A program made the position numbers and the translations under genes. A stretch of 64,000 nucleotides of DNA, taken from assembly GCA_964017065.1 (NCBI GenBank), contig OZ024789.1, positions 6,080,191-6,144,190 of the forward strand, given 5' to 3'. This DNA comes from Haliclona indistincta. Lineage: Eukaryota > Porifera > Demospongiae > Haplosclerida > Chalinidae. Within the stretch, counting starts at the first letter, position 1. Each line of letters starts with the position of its first letter. Positions 49,501-61,780 of this stretch are shown in pieces. Below the pieces are notes generated by a model. That model made no database searches and had not been told where the DNA came from. It was given only the letters and a program-made list of their open reading frames with translations.

Positions 49501-51547
49501 TTACTAAAAATAAACATCAATTAAACTTCGTATACTTTTAGTATACAGTGCATACGTCAGAGCGTATGCGGAGAGTGTAGAAATGGCTAGTGCAGGTACA
49601 CCTGTATCTAAACGGCAACGTAGTGACAGTAGTAGCTGCTCGCCCTAGTCTGTAACCGCTTAGACGATTGCTTGTTGCTAAATGCGCGAGGGAAGGCACA
49701 CTAGTCACGCATTCTTCAAGCCGGAGGCCATTGCGCTATTCAAACACGTAGACGACGAAGGCGCCAGGAGAACACTGGTGTAGGACTGGTATGCGTCGCT
49801 GTGCCTGAGATCGCTGGACACGTTGCCTAGGCGCGGCGTAGGCTGGATCATGGATCTGAATAATATATATGCGTCATTTGTTACCGCCTACTTTTTTCTA
49901 CGTCAGTAATTGATGGGCGTAACTTCTAATTTTAGTAACAATAAATATTTCGCTATCCTACGGGAGTGATTGACGGTTGCATGCCCTCTTTCTCTATACG
50001 CCCTTGGTATTAGTGACTATGTCAGTGGTTCAGTGTTAGATCGTCTTGTGTGTGTAGGTGCCACACCCACACTACTGGATCTTTTGTCAATGAAGGGAGC
50101 TGATGGTGAACCACTGAGAGTCATTGAAACTATTGCTGCTGGTAACTACAAGAAGTTTGGAATGTATCTCCTACAAGACAAGAATGGAACGATGGTTGAT
50201 CTCCTCAAAAAGAACCACATCCACGATGGTGTTGAGAATGTCACACAAGCCATTCTCCAGAAATGGCTGACAAGTGATGCACCTACTCGTACATATCAAC
50301 ACTTGATAGAGTGTCTCGGACAGTCTGAACTGGGTGCACTTGCTGAGCTCATTGAAATCAAAACAGTTGGACAAGGTATGCTGCCAATAAAGTTTAAATT
50401 GCAGAGTCAAACTAGGCACCGAAGGTGCTTATGCCTCGGTGGAATGTTATGCATACATGCCTGTCTGACTAAATACGCTGAACTGAAATACACAAGCAGT
50501 AATGAAAGTCTGCTGTTGCTAGTTGAACACTATGTTAGTGGCTGACAACTTATAAAAACATACACAATAAACTGCAGCCTTTCTGTACAGCAATATATAG
50601 TTATGCAATCAGAAGCCAATCAGTGCTGACCACAATTCAACTGGGCGTGTCTACAATGTTCAGTACAGCCCATGCATACTAGATAGCTTCCATAGCTTGC
50701 TCACACAATTTCTCTGGACCTGTGCTGCTATCCTGTAGTGAAATTCTAAGCTATAAGCTTATAGGTAGTCACCTATGGATAGCTTTGCCTTTCCAGATCG
50801 CCAGCAACAGCTCGATCGCGAGCCGGTGAGCAAATTGCGCCATAACTCACGAACAAAGCTTCGTATAAAGTTTTCACATGTTCTAGAGCGAGATAATACC
50901 GTGTATACTACTTGCATTGCTAGTTTCAGAGCTGAACTTTCAGCGTGCGCTACAAAACTGAACCAGCCGTGAGCAATTCACGCGGTAACTTACGCACTAA
51001 GCTTTAAAATCAAACTTCTGAAAATTCAGATCCGAGCAAGTATCGATTTCTACCCGTGCTGCTTTTTTCAGCGATTAGTTTTCAGCGAGCTACGAGAAAT
51101 CGTTGCGACAGAATGACTGAATGACTGACACCACGACTACTGTATGCCTCGTGGCTCCGCCCACCGAGGCATAATTATAATTATTATGAAAGGAGCATAA
51201 TGATTAATCTCATTATGAAATCTCACAGCTATAGTTGTTATTAAATTTTATAATGTCAAAATTGTGAATGATTGAACTGTTCAAAAATTAAGTTTCTGCA
51301 TAAAATGATTATTTTAGCCTATATGTAGAAATTGAGCTGGTCTGCATGATAATGTTTCACTCCTAAGTGTTCCCTTACACTCATGCATACTTAATTCCAC
51401 TCTCTCACTCTAGCTCCCACTGCCTCATCTGCAGCTACGTCTCTTTGCCAAAAAGAGGACAACAAGGCTATACCAGTGACTAGAGACACCCAGATACCCA
51501 CAGTGACTAGAGACACCAGTGACCGTGTTCGTTGTTCTGTTCTATAG
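43583..51547 (+). CDS. Kelch-Roc-COR-death protein, copy 3 (2-nt insertion in kelch exon; different C-terminus)
   Basis: Exons: 43,583-43,598, 43,657-44,198, 44,414-44,577, 46,164-46,340, 46,409-46,556, 46,664-46,774, 46,833-48,941, 48,994-49,086, 50,058-50,375 and 51,414-51,547. Domains follow copy 2: kelch, Roc (GYPGTGKT, DCGGQ, GTFED), COR, death. The second exon has two extra bases near 43,866-43,876 (ctgggacggtgggtggatat against ctgggagtggtgggatat in copy 2), which shift the frame after the first kelch segment. All other exon phases are intact, so a sequencing slip is as likely as a dead gene. After the death domain it splices to a different last exon (TASSAATSLCQKEDN...VRCSVL) instead of stopping at ENTTQR. 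An AATAAA follows near 51,584. A proline/alanine linker (PPTPPPPLAAAVAG) is longer than in copy 2. Confidence 0.75.
49433..50006. mobile_element. MITE in ROCO copy 3 intron, about 0.57 kb
   Basis: Inverted termini of about 75 bp (ggcgtatagagaaagagggc and complement) with gtattag duplicated on both sides. Copy 2 has a single ggtattagtgactgtg at this place, an empty site. The 7-8-bp duplication fits hAT-type elements. No transposase. Confidence 0.8.
50400..51200. mobile_element. Transposon-like insertion in the last intron of ROCO copy 3
   Basis: Bounded by tatgcctcggtggaatg near 50,428 and ccaccgaggcataa near 51,161 in inverted orientation. It is absent from copies 1 and 2, where the intron is about 60-80 bp. 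Similar caccgaagg/gcctcggtg ends recur near 51,640-51,670. The insertion accompanies the switch to a new terminal exon. Confidence 0.55.
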
Positions 51548-51871
51548 TATTTTATCATTGTATGTGTATTTGTACTAGAGTTGAATAAAAATAGTTGATT
51601 TTAAGGTGGCGGTATACCGGTTTTATAAATATTAATGAAAGCACCAAAGTGGTGCTGATGCCTCGGTGTGCGTGCAGTCATAAAACTAAATGTTACATAA
51701 ACATACACAAAAAGAACTATCTACCATTCCATAAACACAGTAAACTATCCACCATTCTACAAACATGACAACAGCTGCAGATGCTTGTATACATGATTTC
51801 TGTACAGCAATCACAATGCAGTGCTTTAGGGTATGCAATCACAAGCCAAACAGTGCTGACCACATATTGTA

Positions 51872-53121
51872 CAAGAAAATAAAAAAGATTTCTATCGAAA
51901 TCAAAAGGATGTAGGGTTGTGAAATCTACCACTGGTCCACAATGTAATCTAACAAGGAACAAGCATGGAATGGTAACACGATTGACTTGCTAACAGACCA
52001 TAGATCCCTACATCAGTGGCTGCTGTGGTTGGCTATAGCTAATTCAGCTAGTTGCTGTTGACAAATTGAATTGGATTCAGCTTGTGACAAAATAATTACT
52101 AATCTTATGTACAGCCACTGATGTAGGGATCTATGGTCTGTTAGCAAGTCAATCGTGTTACCATTCCATGCTTGTTCCTTGTTAGATTACATTGTGGACC
52201 AGTGGTAGATTTCACAACCCTACATCCTTTTGATTTCGATAGAAATCTTTTTTATTTTCTTGTTTGTGTCCTTTTTCATTTCAGTGAAGTGCAGTTCAAT
52301 ATCATCCATGTACTGAGTCGTCTTTGTCATGGTTTCCACCATTGGTTTAGTTTTCCTGTTGTTGATGGCTTTTCTTTATTATTAACAATTTTGAACTTGT
52401 AGCTAAAAATATTTGTTATGTGGTACATATCAGCTCGCCTACGCATTCATGCATACGAGCCCAGCCCACACTTATTTGTAGACCTGTACGCCGGTTATAA
52501 TTATCTGGCAAGCGCAGAATGGCGATCCTACACGAGCTTGCCCTTATTCGAAGACTCCAGACAAATAATGTGTTCTCCATGATCCATACGGCATGCATGG
52601 CGATACTCAAGCTAGTGCTTGGTCACGTGCGCTAGCCACTGCTTGGTCACGTGCGCACGTGTTGCGCAATCACAATAATGGCGTCTAACACTTAGCTGAC
52701 AATGGATCACGATCGAGAACTCGCGGAATTTAGATCGCCGTTACGCTAAAAACAATGTTCAAAAGGCACCTGCCAGGAGAATTTCACGAATGTTCGTGGG
52801 TGTTTTGGTCTCGGCACTGCTCGCGTAAAGGCGCTAGGCGAGTTGAAGAAAGAAAGAAGAAGAAGAAGAAGAAGAAGAAGACGAAGATGACGAAAGTCGA
52901 TTTTCACCGTTTTCAGGTTCGTCACTTTAGCAACAATTTCGAGCAATCTCCTTGCTTCTGCAAGATGGGGCAACGCCAGAGAGCAGATCTAAGTGTCTTT
53001 GGACGTATATAAAATTCATCACCAGGCGAAATATCAGCGTTTGAACGCTAATACATTGTATGTAGCCGCCATCTTGTTTTCTCGTTCAACCCTACATAGG
53101 GAGACACTACCGTGTCTCCCT
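51872..53121. mobile_element. Inverted relative of the 1.9-3.5 kb composite element
   Basis: Reverse-complement match to 1,903-3,510, including the foldback (arms about 51,883-52,018 and 52,112-52,250) and the terminal gggagacactaccgtgtctc. Some internal segments differ, and a (GAA)n run occurs at 52,850-52,880. Both are outside the CapZ/ROCO coding sequence. Confidence 0.7.
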
Positions 53122-53139
53122 AATTATTATCAATATATA

Positions 53140-53320
53140 TATATGTTCCGCACATTCTAGGAATTTGCGCATTCTATAGAATGCGCTGCTCATTCTAGGA
53201 ATTCCTAGAATGGGCGCCATTCTATAGAATGGCGCCCATTCTATAGAATGTGCTGCGCATTCTATAGAATGGGCAGTCTACAGAATGCGCAAGTCACTTG
53301 CTCATTCTAGACACTTGTAC
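53140..53320. repeat. Array of short palindromes (cattctatagaatg)
   Basis: At least six self-complementary words in 170 bp, for example gcgcattctatagaatgcgc, cattctaggaattcctagaatg and ggcgccattctatagaatgg. They are spaced 20-30 bp apart and occur nowhere else in the window. An (AT)n-like tatatata precedes it. Confidence 0.8.
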
Positions 53321-53339
53321 GCTTTGAGTCAATGTTGAT

Positions 53340-53550
53340 TACTGAGGCGCCGCAGCCCTGCATGTCGAGAGCCTAGCTTGCACACCATTGCCTACTCAAC
53401 TCATCCATCTGATCAGGCGCGCAACTTACCCTGGAGCCTAGCTTGCACACGCTGCCGCCTACTCAACTTACTCATCCATCAGGCGCGCAACGGCTTGCCC
53501 TGGAGCCTATAGCTCAGTTGCACGCCATTGCTTACTCCAATGATTCATTC
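53340..53550. repeat. Direct repeat of about 70-75 bp
   Basis: gagcctagcttgcacac...cctactcaact...catcaggcgcgcaac is present twice, with a third partial unit (gagcctatagctcagttgca). A 30-bp unit with ttgacagagctgctctttct is then repeated three times at 53,748-53,815. Confidence 0.75.
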
Positions 53551-54588
53551 GCTAGTGCAGCTACCAACCCCAACTGGAACCAGCAGTGATGCAGCAGTTT
53601 TCGTTTGTACTAGTATAGACTAGTAGTAGTAGTGTAGTAGTATAATTTTTTTTTATTTTGTATAGTAATTTAAAAAAAAGGTTTTTTTTAATACATGTAG
53701 GAAATTTCAATTGATAGTGACACTGTCTATACTCTGGGTGGAACTGACAATTGACAGAGCTGCTCTTTCTAGAAATTGACAGAGCTGCTCTTTCTAGAAA
53801 TTGGCAGAGCTGCCCCAGACCTATAGATAGTTTACCAAGAGAAACAATGACAATGGTTAAATTTCACTTCAACGTCAAAATTGACAAGCAGTTAAAAATT
53901 TCAATGAACACTAAAGGATTTGCAATTGGTAAACAATACTGCATATCAACTCCAGTGACCAGTCTACTGAGCTCCTACTATTAATGAACAAGAGGTGGAC
54001 AAAAGCTGAAATAGAGCATGTAGGTATATTGCTGAGAACAAGTGACTGACTACACACCATGAAAACAAAGAAAGATTACTACATGGCTTACAAGTATTGG
54101 TAACCAAGGTTCGACTTCAGTACTGTATCTGGTCTGGATCGCGAGGTCTGTTAGTGGACGTGGTCTCACAACTACTAGGTATCGGGTTTGGGAGCTGTGA
54201 GTCATTTAAACCAGCACATCCTTTGTCGCACCATAATTCAAATTCTGTTTCGTAGGGCATTGACATAGTTCATCAGCAGTTTTTCTATTTTGATCCTCTG
54301 AGAAGGCCAGCATGTACAAGGCATCTTGACATTCTCAAGTTGGTTATTTGCATGTTTTTATTGCTGGCTTTATGTGTTGATTGTACTCTGCAGGAATCAC
54401 ATATTGAAAAATCCACCTGAGGATGTCATGCCTTTGCCAGGGTGGACATTAATAGAGGCTGACCAAGTCCAGGTAAATTAAAGCTATGGGTTTTGTAAAT
54501 GTAGGCATAATTAATTTTTATGGTTTTTTCATAGAATTTTTCTTTCCAAAGCTATGGTGTTGACTGTGGTGTTTTCACTATCATAGTA

Positions 54589-54788
54589 NNNNNNNNNNNN
54601 NNNNNNNNNNNNNNNNNNNNNNNNNNNNNNNNNNNNNNNNNNNNNNNNNNNNNNNNNNNNNNNNNNNNNNNNNNNNNNNNNNNNNNNNNNNNNNNNNNNN
54701 NNNNNNNNNNNNNNNNNNNNNNNNNNNNNNNNNNNNNNNNNNNNNNNNNNNNNNNNNNNNNNNNNNNNNNNNNNNNNNNNNNNNNNNN
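54589..54788. other. Assembly gap (200 N)
   Basis: Exactly 200 N, nominal length. Sequence to the right resumes in the ROCO/CapZ intergenic block (homologous to 22,620), while the left side is unrelated, so the junction between blocks is unresolved. Confidence 0.99.
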
Positions 54789-56194
54789 ATGCATATGAGA
54801 ACTCTAAGTCTTTTTTTTACGATTCAATTCAAATTTGAGTTTTACAGAACAGAGGTAAAGTGAAAACTGAAGATGCAAAGAGCAGAAAGAGTGAGGCAGT
54901 TCTGAGGGGATCTAGTAATAATAGCTATTAAAACCCCCTAAAAACTAGGAGGAAATTTAACGCTAACAGGTAGATGGCTACATTTGAAACAAGGACAAAT
55001 AACATGGAAGAAACAGGACAGAGAAGGGTCAAATTGTGATAAAAATAGACCAAAACTATTGCTTTATTTGCTGTTTGATAGAAAAAAGTGAGTGATAAGT
55101 CAATAGGGGGAAGAGAGTTCCTAATGCGGATCAACCTGCAAATATAGAATGATGCGAAGAAGAAGTGGAGCTAAACTTGTGTTATAGCTAGTTTGGCAGC
55201 TGAACCGAATCTGGTAGAAGAAGTGGAGAAACTGAATGAGATGAATTCTTTGACAGCAAATTAAGCTAGCCCGGGGTCAGGAAACTTGAGGCACCTGACA
55301 AAACAATAAGACATCGAACAGTTCATATAGGAACATTAAGGAGAACTAGTTGAGGGATATCAACCTGGTTTTGTAGTCTGGAGAGAAGTCATTCAAATTA
55401 AATATTAGTAGCCTGCCTCTGAGTTCTCTCTAAGAAAATAATGTCTTTAACCAGGTGGGGTCTCCAGATTTGACAACAGTAAGTAAGTTGGGATCGGACA
55501 AGTGAAAGATAGAGGTGTCAGGAGGGATTGAAGCAACATACAAGATCAGTCTCGTTTGAACTACGTATGTTATGTACAGTAGTCTGTAGCTATAGCTCGT
55601 TTAAATTTTGTACTCTCTGCTCTCTATACATGTATGTGTTGCCTTCTCTGCTGAAACACTACCTCAGACAATCAACTAGACACGAGATTCATCACAGTAT
55701 CATCAGGTACGCTTGCCTCTCTTTCTGTCTGCAGGCTAGTCTTTTTTTGACTTTTTGTTGTTGTTAGCATGCATCTTATTTTTTTTGACTTTTGTTGTTG
55801 TTGTTCCTTTTGTATAATATTTTGTTGTTAGTTAGTATAGTTCTATAATTATGAACATTGTATTATTTGTAACTACTATTTCTACGATTTCAAGCACAAA
55901 ATAACCCCAAAATAGAGTATATTCTTGAGAATTCAAGTGGTGCATTACCATAATCAAGTGGTGCAGCACTGCTCAAACACAGACTAACGAAAACACTGGA
56001 TTGTACCCACTTTATTATTGTGAGACCATTAATAATAATTTTTACTGAAAAAAAGAAAAACATTCACTCGTCTAATCTACAATGTAAGCAGTGCAACGAT
56101 CAATTTTAGTCAAGTATAACACAGTTGACTGTAACCCTAGTAACTAAAATGTAACACGACTACGTACAAAGCACAATAGAACTGCAAATCATGT
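54789..56194. other. Convergent intergenic region, block 3
   Basis: Homologous to 22,620-24,211. No gene. It contains a left-truncated remnant of the hAT-type MITE at about 55,884-55,999, ending aaaacactg before gattgtac. Confidence 0.6.
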
Positions 56195-59100
56195 CTATTG
56201 TGCTCCTTTCAATTCACTGCCGATCTTGTAAGCAGCTGCTTTGTTCCAGTCAAACTTTGTACGAGTGATGGGCAACTGGCGACGAAGTGCCTTGAATGTG
56301 GTCTGACTCATTGTCTTGTAGTTCTCACCAAGAGCACTCTGCAAACAAAACAAGAGAATTGTCATACAAGCACTCTCTTTACAAATATCTACCGTGTAGC
56401 GGAAAATTTTTTTGAGCATTTCGCGAATAATCGCTATTGCCCTATCTTTGTCAACAAAAAACAAGACATTCTATTTCTTATCAAGCCTTTTGGGGTTAAA
56501 AAGTTTAGAGAAAAAAACTTTCTACTTAACTGGGATTCGAACTCAGACTCTCTAAGAAGTCTACGATGTTAGACCATCACACGCCTTATCACGCACCCAC
56601 CATGTTTTACCTTAAAACCAGTATTATTAGCGACCACTTAATTTAGCGTTTTGTGATTAAAGACATGAATTAGTGTATACTTTTAGTTTTAGCTGTTATT
56701 TAATGAGATTCATGCTCATTAACAGTCATTATTACTGCGAAACCACAGCTATGTAGAATGAATCTCATTACAGTTAAATTTCGGTGGACCTAAATTTAGC
56801 ATTTATGACCTCACTTTCTAAAAATGCTAAAATTACTAAATTAGTGGTCGCTAATAATACTGTCCCTAACTTATTTTAGACCAGGCCTTTAATCGAGACT
56901 AGGTTCTATTCAAAGAGGTACCTGATATTCATTCTCTCCCTTTTCAATTGCTTTCACGATTGCCTTAGCAGTGCCGTCTTCATCCTGTAAAGGAATAGAG
57001 CAATAAACATCGTACATGAGCCAAACCAGTACTAACCGATGACTTGAATGAGTCAGTGATATCCTTGTGTGAAGACAGTTGAACATTACCATCTTCATAG
57101 TAGTGTACCTGTACAGTAGCAAAAGGAACGATAATATAGACCACACAATAACTTGAGAATAAGAACTAGTTTGTATAGGCATGGTAAAGTAAAAAAACTT
57201 AAACATTTGTAATCGTATTGAAGTCACAAACTGAAGTAGTAGTAAAAATTTTTTTGCGGAACAAAATTATAGTCAATAAACTGATAGTAGCACTAAGGTG
57301 TAAGGGAAGAAAAACAATAATAATTAATAAAACCAAAAATAAGATTTTAGCAATACACAAGAAAAACAACAGAACCAAACAACGAAAACAAACGAAAAAC
57401 ACAAAAAATGAAAAAAACCCAACTATCTAGCTAACATAAGATGAGGAGCAGAGTCAAGGGAACCCATGACATGGAACAAAATTATTAAATTTTTGTGGAA
57501 TAAAATTGCATACAACACAAACACGAATTGTTACAGTTACAGTAGCTAGTGTCTGGTCACCTGAGCATTGACGACTGCCTTTAGCTCTCCAGAGCCTCCA
57601 GGTGAGAACACTGCCTCCCATTGTGACCGCCAGCGACCATTCCTACACAACACACACACAGAGAAAGTGACACACCCACACAACACAGAAAGTGACACAC
57701 CCACACAACACATAAAGTGACACACCCACACAACACAGAAAGTGACACACCCACACAACACGGAAAGTGACACACCCACACAACACAAAAAGTGACACAC
57801 CCACACAACACAGAAAGTGACACACCCACACAACACAGAGTAACATAGCAACACACACTATCACAGGATGTGCAAATACAATGTCATGTGACTCACCAGA
57901 AATTTCTGGGGTTATATTTGTGGTCTTCTATGCACACTACCAACTTGATCTTGCTTCCCTCAGTACTACCATACACCTGTATCATGATGACACAGCTCAT
58001 AGAACAGTTCAGGTCACTCAAATACAAGTACAAATACATAGGTACCGCATAGGGAAATTTTAGCGAATTTCGCGAATTACAGACTATTCGCGAAAATTTT
58101 ATCTACGAATGTCTTGTTTTAGTTGACAAAGATAGGGCAATAGCGCTGATTTGCAAAAATTTTGTGAAATGCTCTATCACACGCATTCGCGAAAATTTCC
58201 CGCTATACAGTATAAGGTATATTTTACACATGTATACGTGACAAAGAATGAGAAAATTAAATCTATGGATTCAATAACAACATGCAGACATGTGGAACTC
58301 CTCTAATCATGGGAGTTGGGAGTTGGGATAGTGTCCTACAGTAATTGAGCTGATTAGAAAGATGATGTGGGTTGCTTAACAAAGAATTCGGGATCACATG
58401 AAGTGTACACATTAAAGTGGCGTCCTCATGCATTCTAGGAATGTCGGGATTCCACTGCAGTAATTCTTGCCCTATGGACTACGATAACACGGACAAAGCT
58501 TCAAATCTTCAAGAACAGTAGGTTGACAAATACTGTATAGCAGGAAATTTCGTGGGAGAAAATTTTGGCAAATGCACGAGATTAAGCATTCCACAAATAA
58601 TATTTTGCGAATTAGCGCTATTGCTATTATCTTTGTCAACAAAAAACCAAGACATTCACAATATTCAGCAATTTTCGAAACATTTTCCCGCTATACGGTA
58701 CTGTACATGTACAGTAGACTAGCAGTATATGTTCTAACTCACAGTAGCAATACCAGCAGGGTAGTGACCCTTGATGTAGCCTGCTACTGCCTTATCCAAT
58801 GCAGCACGATATGGCTCAGCTTTGCTGTCTGTGTGAGCTGGCTCTACATCACCCGCTTCCTACAGACAAGACAAGACAGAGAAATGTGAAATGACAATGT
58901 CACAACCAACATACACTCGTTATGTGAGGAAAAATAAACGTTTTTACTTCAACAGAGTGTCTTGCATACAATAATACACACTATTGATACAATCGCATGT
59001 GACACGGAATTCCCATTGTAAGTGAAGGTGACTTCAACCAGGCGACACCCAACTTTGGAGTTGGAAAATTTAAGTAAAAACTATGAATTTGTCATCTGAG

Positions 59101-60202
59101 TCATAATTATTTTCAATCTAGTTGTACATGTCAAATTTGATGGTTCATATGTAAGGTAACAAAAACGAGTGGTTAACGACACAATTCACAAGTTAGGATA
59201 ACGCAACTCGCGAGTCTGACACAAGCAAGTGTTACCCTACGTCTGAGCTGTACAGTATGATTGTGTCCAGTATGACTCACCTTCCTCAGATGATCGTATT
59301 TGAATTGTTGTTTCCCTCTGGGGTCTAGGTACTTTGAACCATCCAGTTTGCCGTGCCGTGTGATGAGAACCTGCGTATGAAAATAAACAAAGCATAAAAC
59401 CCTCGTATCACACACATGACTACTACTGAGATTAGCACCATAGCTCTAGTCTTGCAAGCTCTTATACAGTACTAAGTAACAAGAAGAGGCGTAATATGAA
59501 ATTTGTCAGTTTAACGTACAATTTCTCTACTACAGTGGAACCCCTCTTAGCGGACAATACTCCTCTCCAGAGGACACCCTCTCTATAATGGACACTTACT
59601 GAATCCCAAATATAACCCACATAATGTATAATAAACCCCTGACCAGAGGACACCCTCTCTATAATGGACAATTTTGTTGGTCCCAATGGTGTCCGCCTTA
59701 GAGGGGCTCCACTGTAAAGCCTGAATGCTTATTTTTCAAGAGGTTAATGTCAGGAAATTTACTCTCAGAATTTAAGAAATACCATAACCAGTACTAGAAC
59801 CCAGACTATCAGCAAGATACATGTACAGCATTTCTACCACTTCCCATTGCACATTGCGTTACTCACTTACATTGTATTGCATTTCATACCTGGAATTTAT
59901 TAGAATCGATGTATAAAGAGGAAATACAGTATTACTATAATTATTATTAGGCAATCTGATAATTTCTCAAAGTTACCAGAGTGCATGGGTCCAGAGAGCC
60001 AAAAGGAAGTGAAAAATTCAAATATACCAATATCCTGAGACAATTATCTATTTAGTTGTACAGTAATGAAAAATAACAATGAGAGGGTTTACTCAATGAC
60101 CACAGTGTAGTCAATATCCTAAAATGGTTACACAGTGTGTTTACCTGGTCTCGATCCACCTTTGCTGGAGTGAACTGGTCCATGTTGTACTCACTAAATG
60201 CA
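56195..60202 (-). CDS. CAPZA: F-actin-capping protein subunit alpha, copy 3 (5' exons missing)
   Basis: Transcript-order exons: 60,145-60,202 ([19 protein letters not shown]), 59,281-59,370, 58,743-58,859, 57,897-57,976, 57,561-57,642, 57,037-57,108, 56,922-56,984 and 56,195-56,338. Each has the same length and phase as in copy 1, and exon 58,743-58,859 is 117 nt, without the copy 2 insertion. The exons for DVRVLL and FIKNAPPGEFN are absent: past 60,380 the sequence joins the unidentified duplicated segment at the same junction seen at 37,425. It encodes an apparently intact C-terminal two-thirds, including the actin-binding tail, but lacks the N-terminal helices. It could be expressed only from a new start or with exons outside the window. 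Confidence 0.82.
57643..57841. repeat. 25-bp minisatellite, CapZ alpha copy 3 intron
   Basis: Eight-unit version of the array at 6,834 and 25,607, more homogeneous in spacing (25 bp) than copy 1. Confidence 0.85.
58531..58700. mobile_element. MITE of the TACCGTATAGCGGG family, extra copy
   Basis: Inverted termini tactgtatagcaggaaattt and cccgctatacggta. It is in the CapZ alpha copy 3 intron and absent at this position from copy 1, so it inserted after the duplication. A second family member lies at 58,043-58,212. Confidence 0.65.
59533..59714. mobile_element. TA-flanked MITE (CAGTGGAACC family), longer form
   Basis: Same site as the 8,636 element in copy 1 but with an internal partial duplication of the gaggacaccctctctataat segment. 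Confidence 0.65.
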
Positions 60203-61780
60203 CTACAGACAAGAATAAAACAAACGTTTATAGAGAGAGAGAATACCAACACACATTAATACCATAATCTAGCAATCTGAGGGGCAGTAGAGAATATACA
60301 CAATGAACCACATTGTAAACTTAGCTCAAGCATAAAAACAACACGTGTCATGAATCAAAATGGACCAAAATCACGCACGCACGGCAATAAACAAATACTC
60401 ATATCTTATAGTTAGGTTGCTTAGTGCAGTTTTTTTCATGATTACTGTTACCGGGCGGATAAAAGCGCCAAATTTTGCATGAGGATTCCTCAGGATCTAC
60501 TTAATAATAATAGAGGGGGAGCCACCTCAGAATAACTACGTAGCGATAGTTAAGGTGGCGGTATACCGATGGGTGTGGCTACAGTCAGTTAGAACACAGC
60601 TCGCAGGCTGGACAACGAGGGCGAGCTAAACGAAACAGAGCTGCCACACATGAAGTACGAAGGTATACAAAGAGCAGAGCGTTAAAAGTTTAGGCATACC
60701 TTGAACAATTGCAGAGAAATGCAAAACCAAAAACGGCAGTTTTATTCACCAAAAATCAGACGAAGGAAACGTCTACACCGTTAGCTGAAGCCAATTTCCA
60801 CTTAAAAACGACTTACCCGAGGGCGACTCGAAGAGTTTTCTGAACAGAATCGATATCTTTTTCCAAAAATCACTAATCAACAAGATTTCATGGCGTCCAG
60901 CATGGTTTGGCACGAGCGTTTACAGCCATAAAAAAGTAACGGTTATCCATCTTAATAAAAACTCTTCGAGCCGCCCTCCGTTAGTTATTTTAGAAAGTGC
61001 ACCGCTCGTCAAATAGCTTTAAAAAGGCACCTGGGATTTTATTTTTGGTGAATGGTGGCAGCATCCATTACCCCAAACGCCGATGATTGCTAGGGAACAT
61101 GAATATCATTACTAATGTCGTGAATGTCATTATTCACGTAACGGTATTCCGCCACCTTAATGACAATTAAGGTGGCGGGATACCAGAATTAATGATATTC
61201 ATGACTTTTGCAAGTGGCTGTATTTTCCTAGCCAAGGATATTCGTGCAGACAGAGTTGCTGCTTGCAGTTTGCTTGCCTATCGATAGGCATCCAATATAG
61301 CAAATTTCAGCAATGCAGTGTTAGCCGTCGTGGAGCTACGAGCTCGCTCCGTAAAGACTAAGGTCCCGGCGACGATCGATTGTAAACACGTTGTGCGAAT
61401 GGTACGAAGCTAAAACTGCTCGAGCATGCTCATCTGCCATCTGTGCAGGAATCTATGCGATCTTTTCGCTGAGCGCTCCTCGTACGCGATATTACAGCAA
61501 CGCAGGCTGTGCTGTCTGGCACCACATAGCTGTAATATCGCATACGAGCAGCGCTCGGAAAAACATCGTACAGAATCCTGCATAAATGGCAGATGAGCAT
61601 GCTCGAGCAGTTTTAGTTTCGTAACTTTCGCACAACTAAAGAAAAAGTGATCACAATCGATCGTGCTTAGTCTTAGTCTTGATTTTGTTAAGAATGTACT
61701 TGAAGATGGTACTCGATCTATTCACGACCCTATAAAGAAAAATTCACTTGCCCTCTTCAAAAGACCTCAGCCTAAAGCTA
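60203..61780. other. Junction region with two TTAA-type palindromic elements
   Basis: CapZ alpha flank ends near 60,397. First element: TTAA (60,550-60,553), ggtggcggtataccg ... cggtattccgccacc, TTAA (61,157-61,160). A second GGTGGCGG end starts at 61,171 after TTAA, followed by a 240-bp inverted pair at about 61,390-61,625 (actgctcgagcatgctcatc and complement). No protein gene. Homology to 37,430 resumes at about 61,777. Confidence 0.6.

Larger units (their letters stand above)
51548..54588. other. Transposon-rich region after ROCO copy 3; no firm gene
   Basis: It holds a single GGTGGCGG/TTAA element end at 51,601, the inverted composite element (51,872-53,121), a palindrome array (53,140-53,320) and tandem repeats (53,340-53,550; 53,748-53,815). 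Near 54,393-54,473 an exon-like stretch (ctgcag acceptor, NPPEDVMPLPGWTLIEADQV, CAG/gtaaat donor) suggests a gene whose other exons may lie in the gap. I do not recognise it. Confidence 0.45.

Noticed and set aside
53140..53320. CRISPR-like array
   Set aside because: Palindromic units vary in sequence and spacing, there are no spacers of constant length, and the DNA is eukaryotic.
53751..53984. 77-codon frame MTELLFLEIDRAAL
   Set aside because: It starts in a 30-bp tandem repeat, and the remainder matches no family I know.
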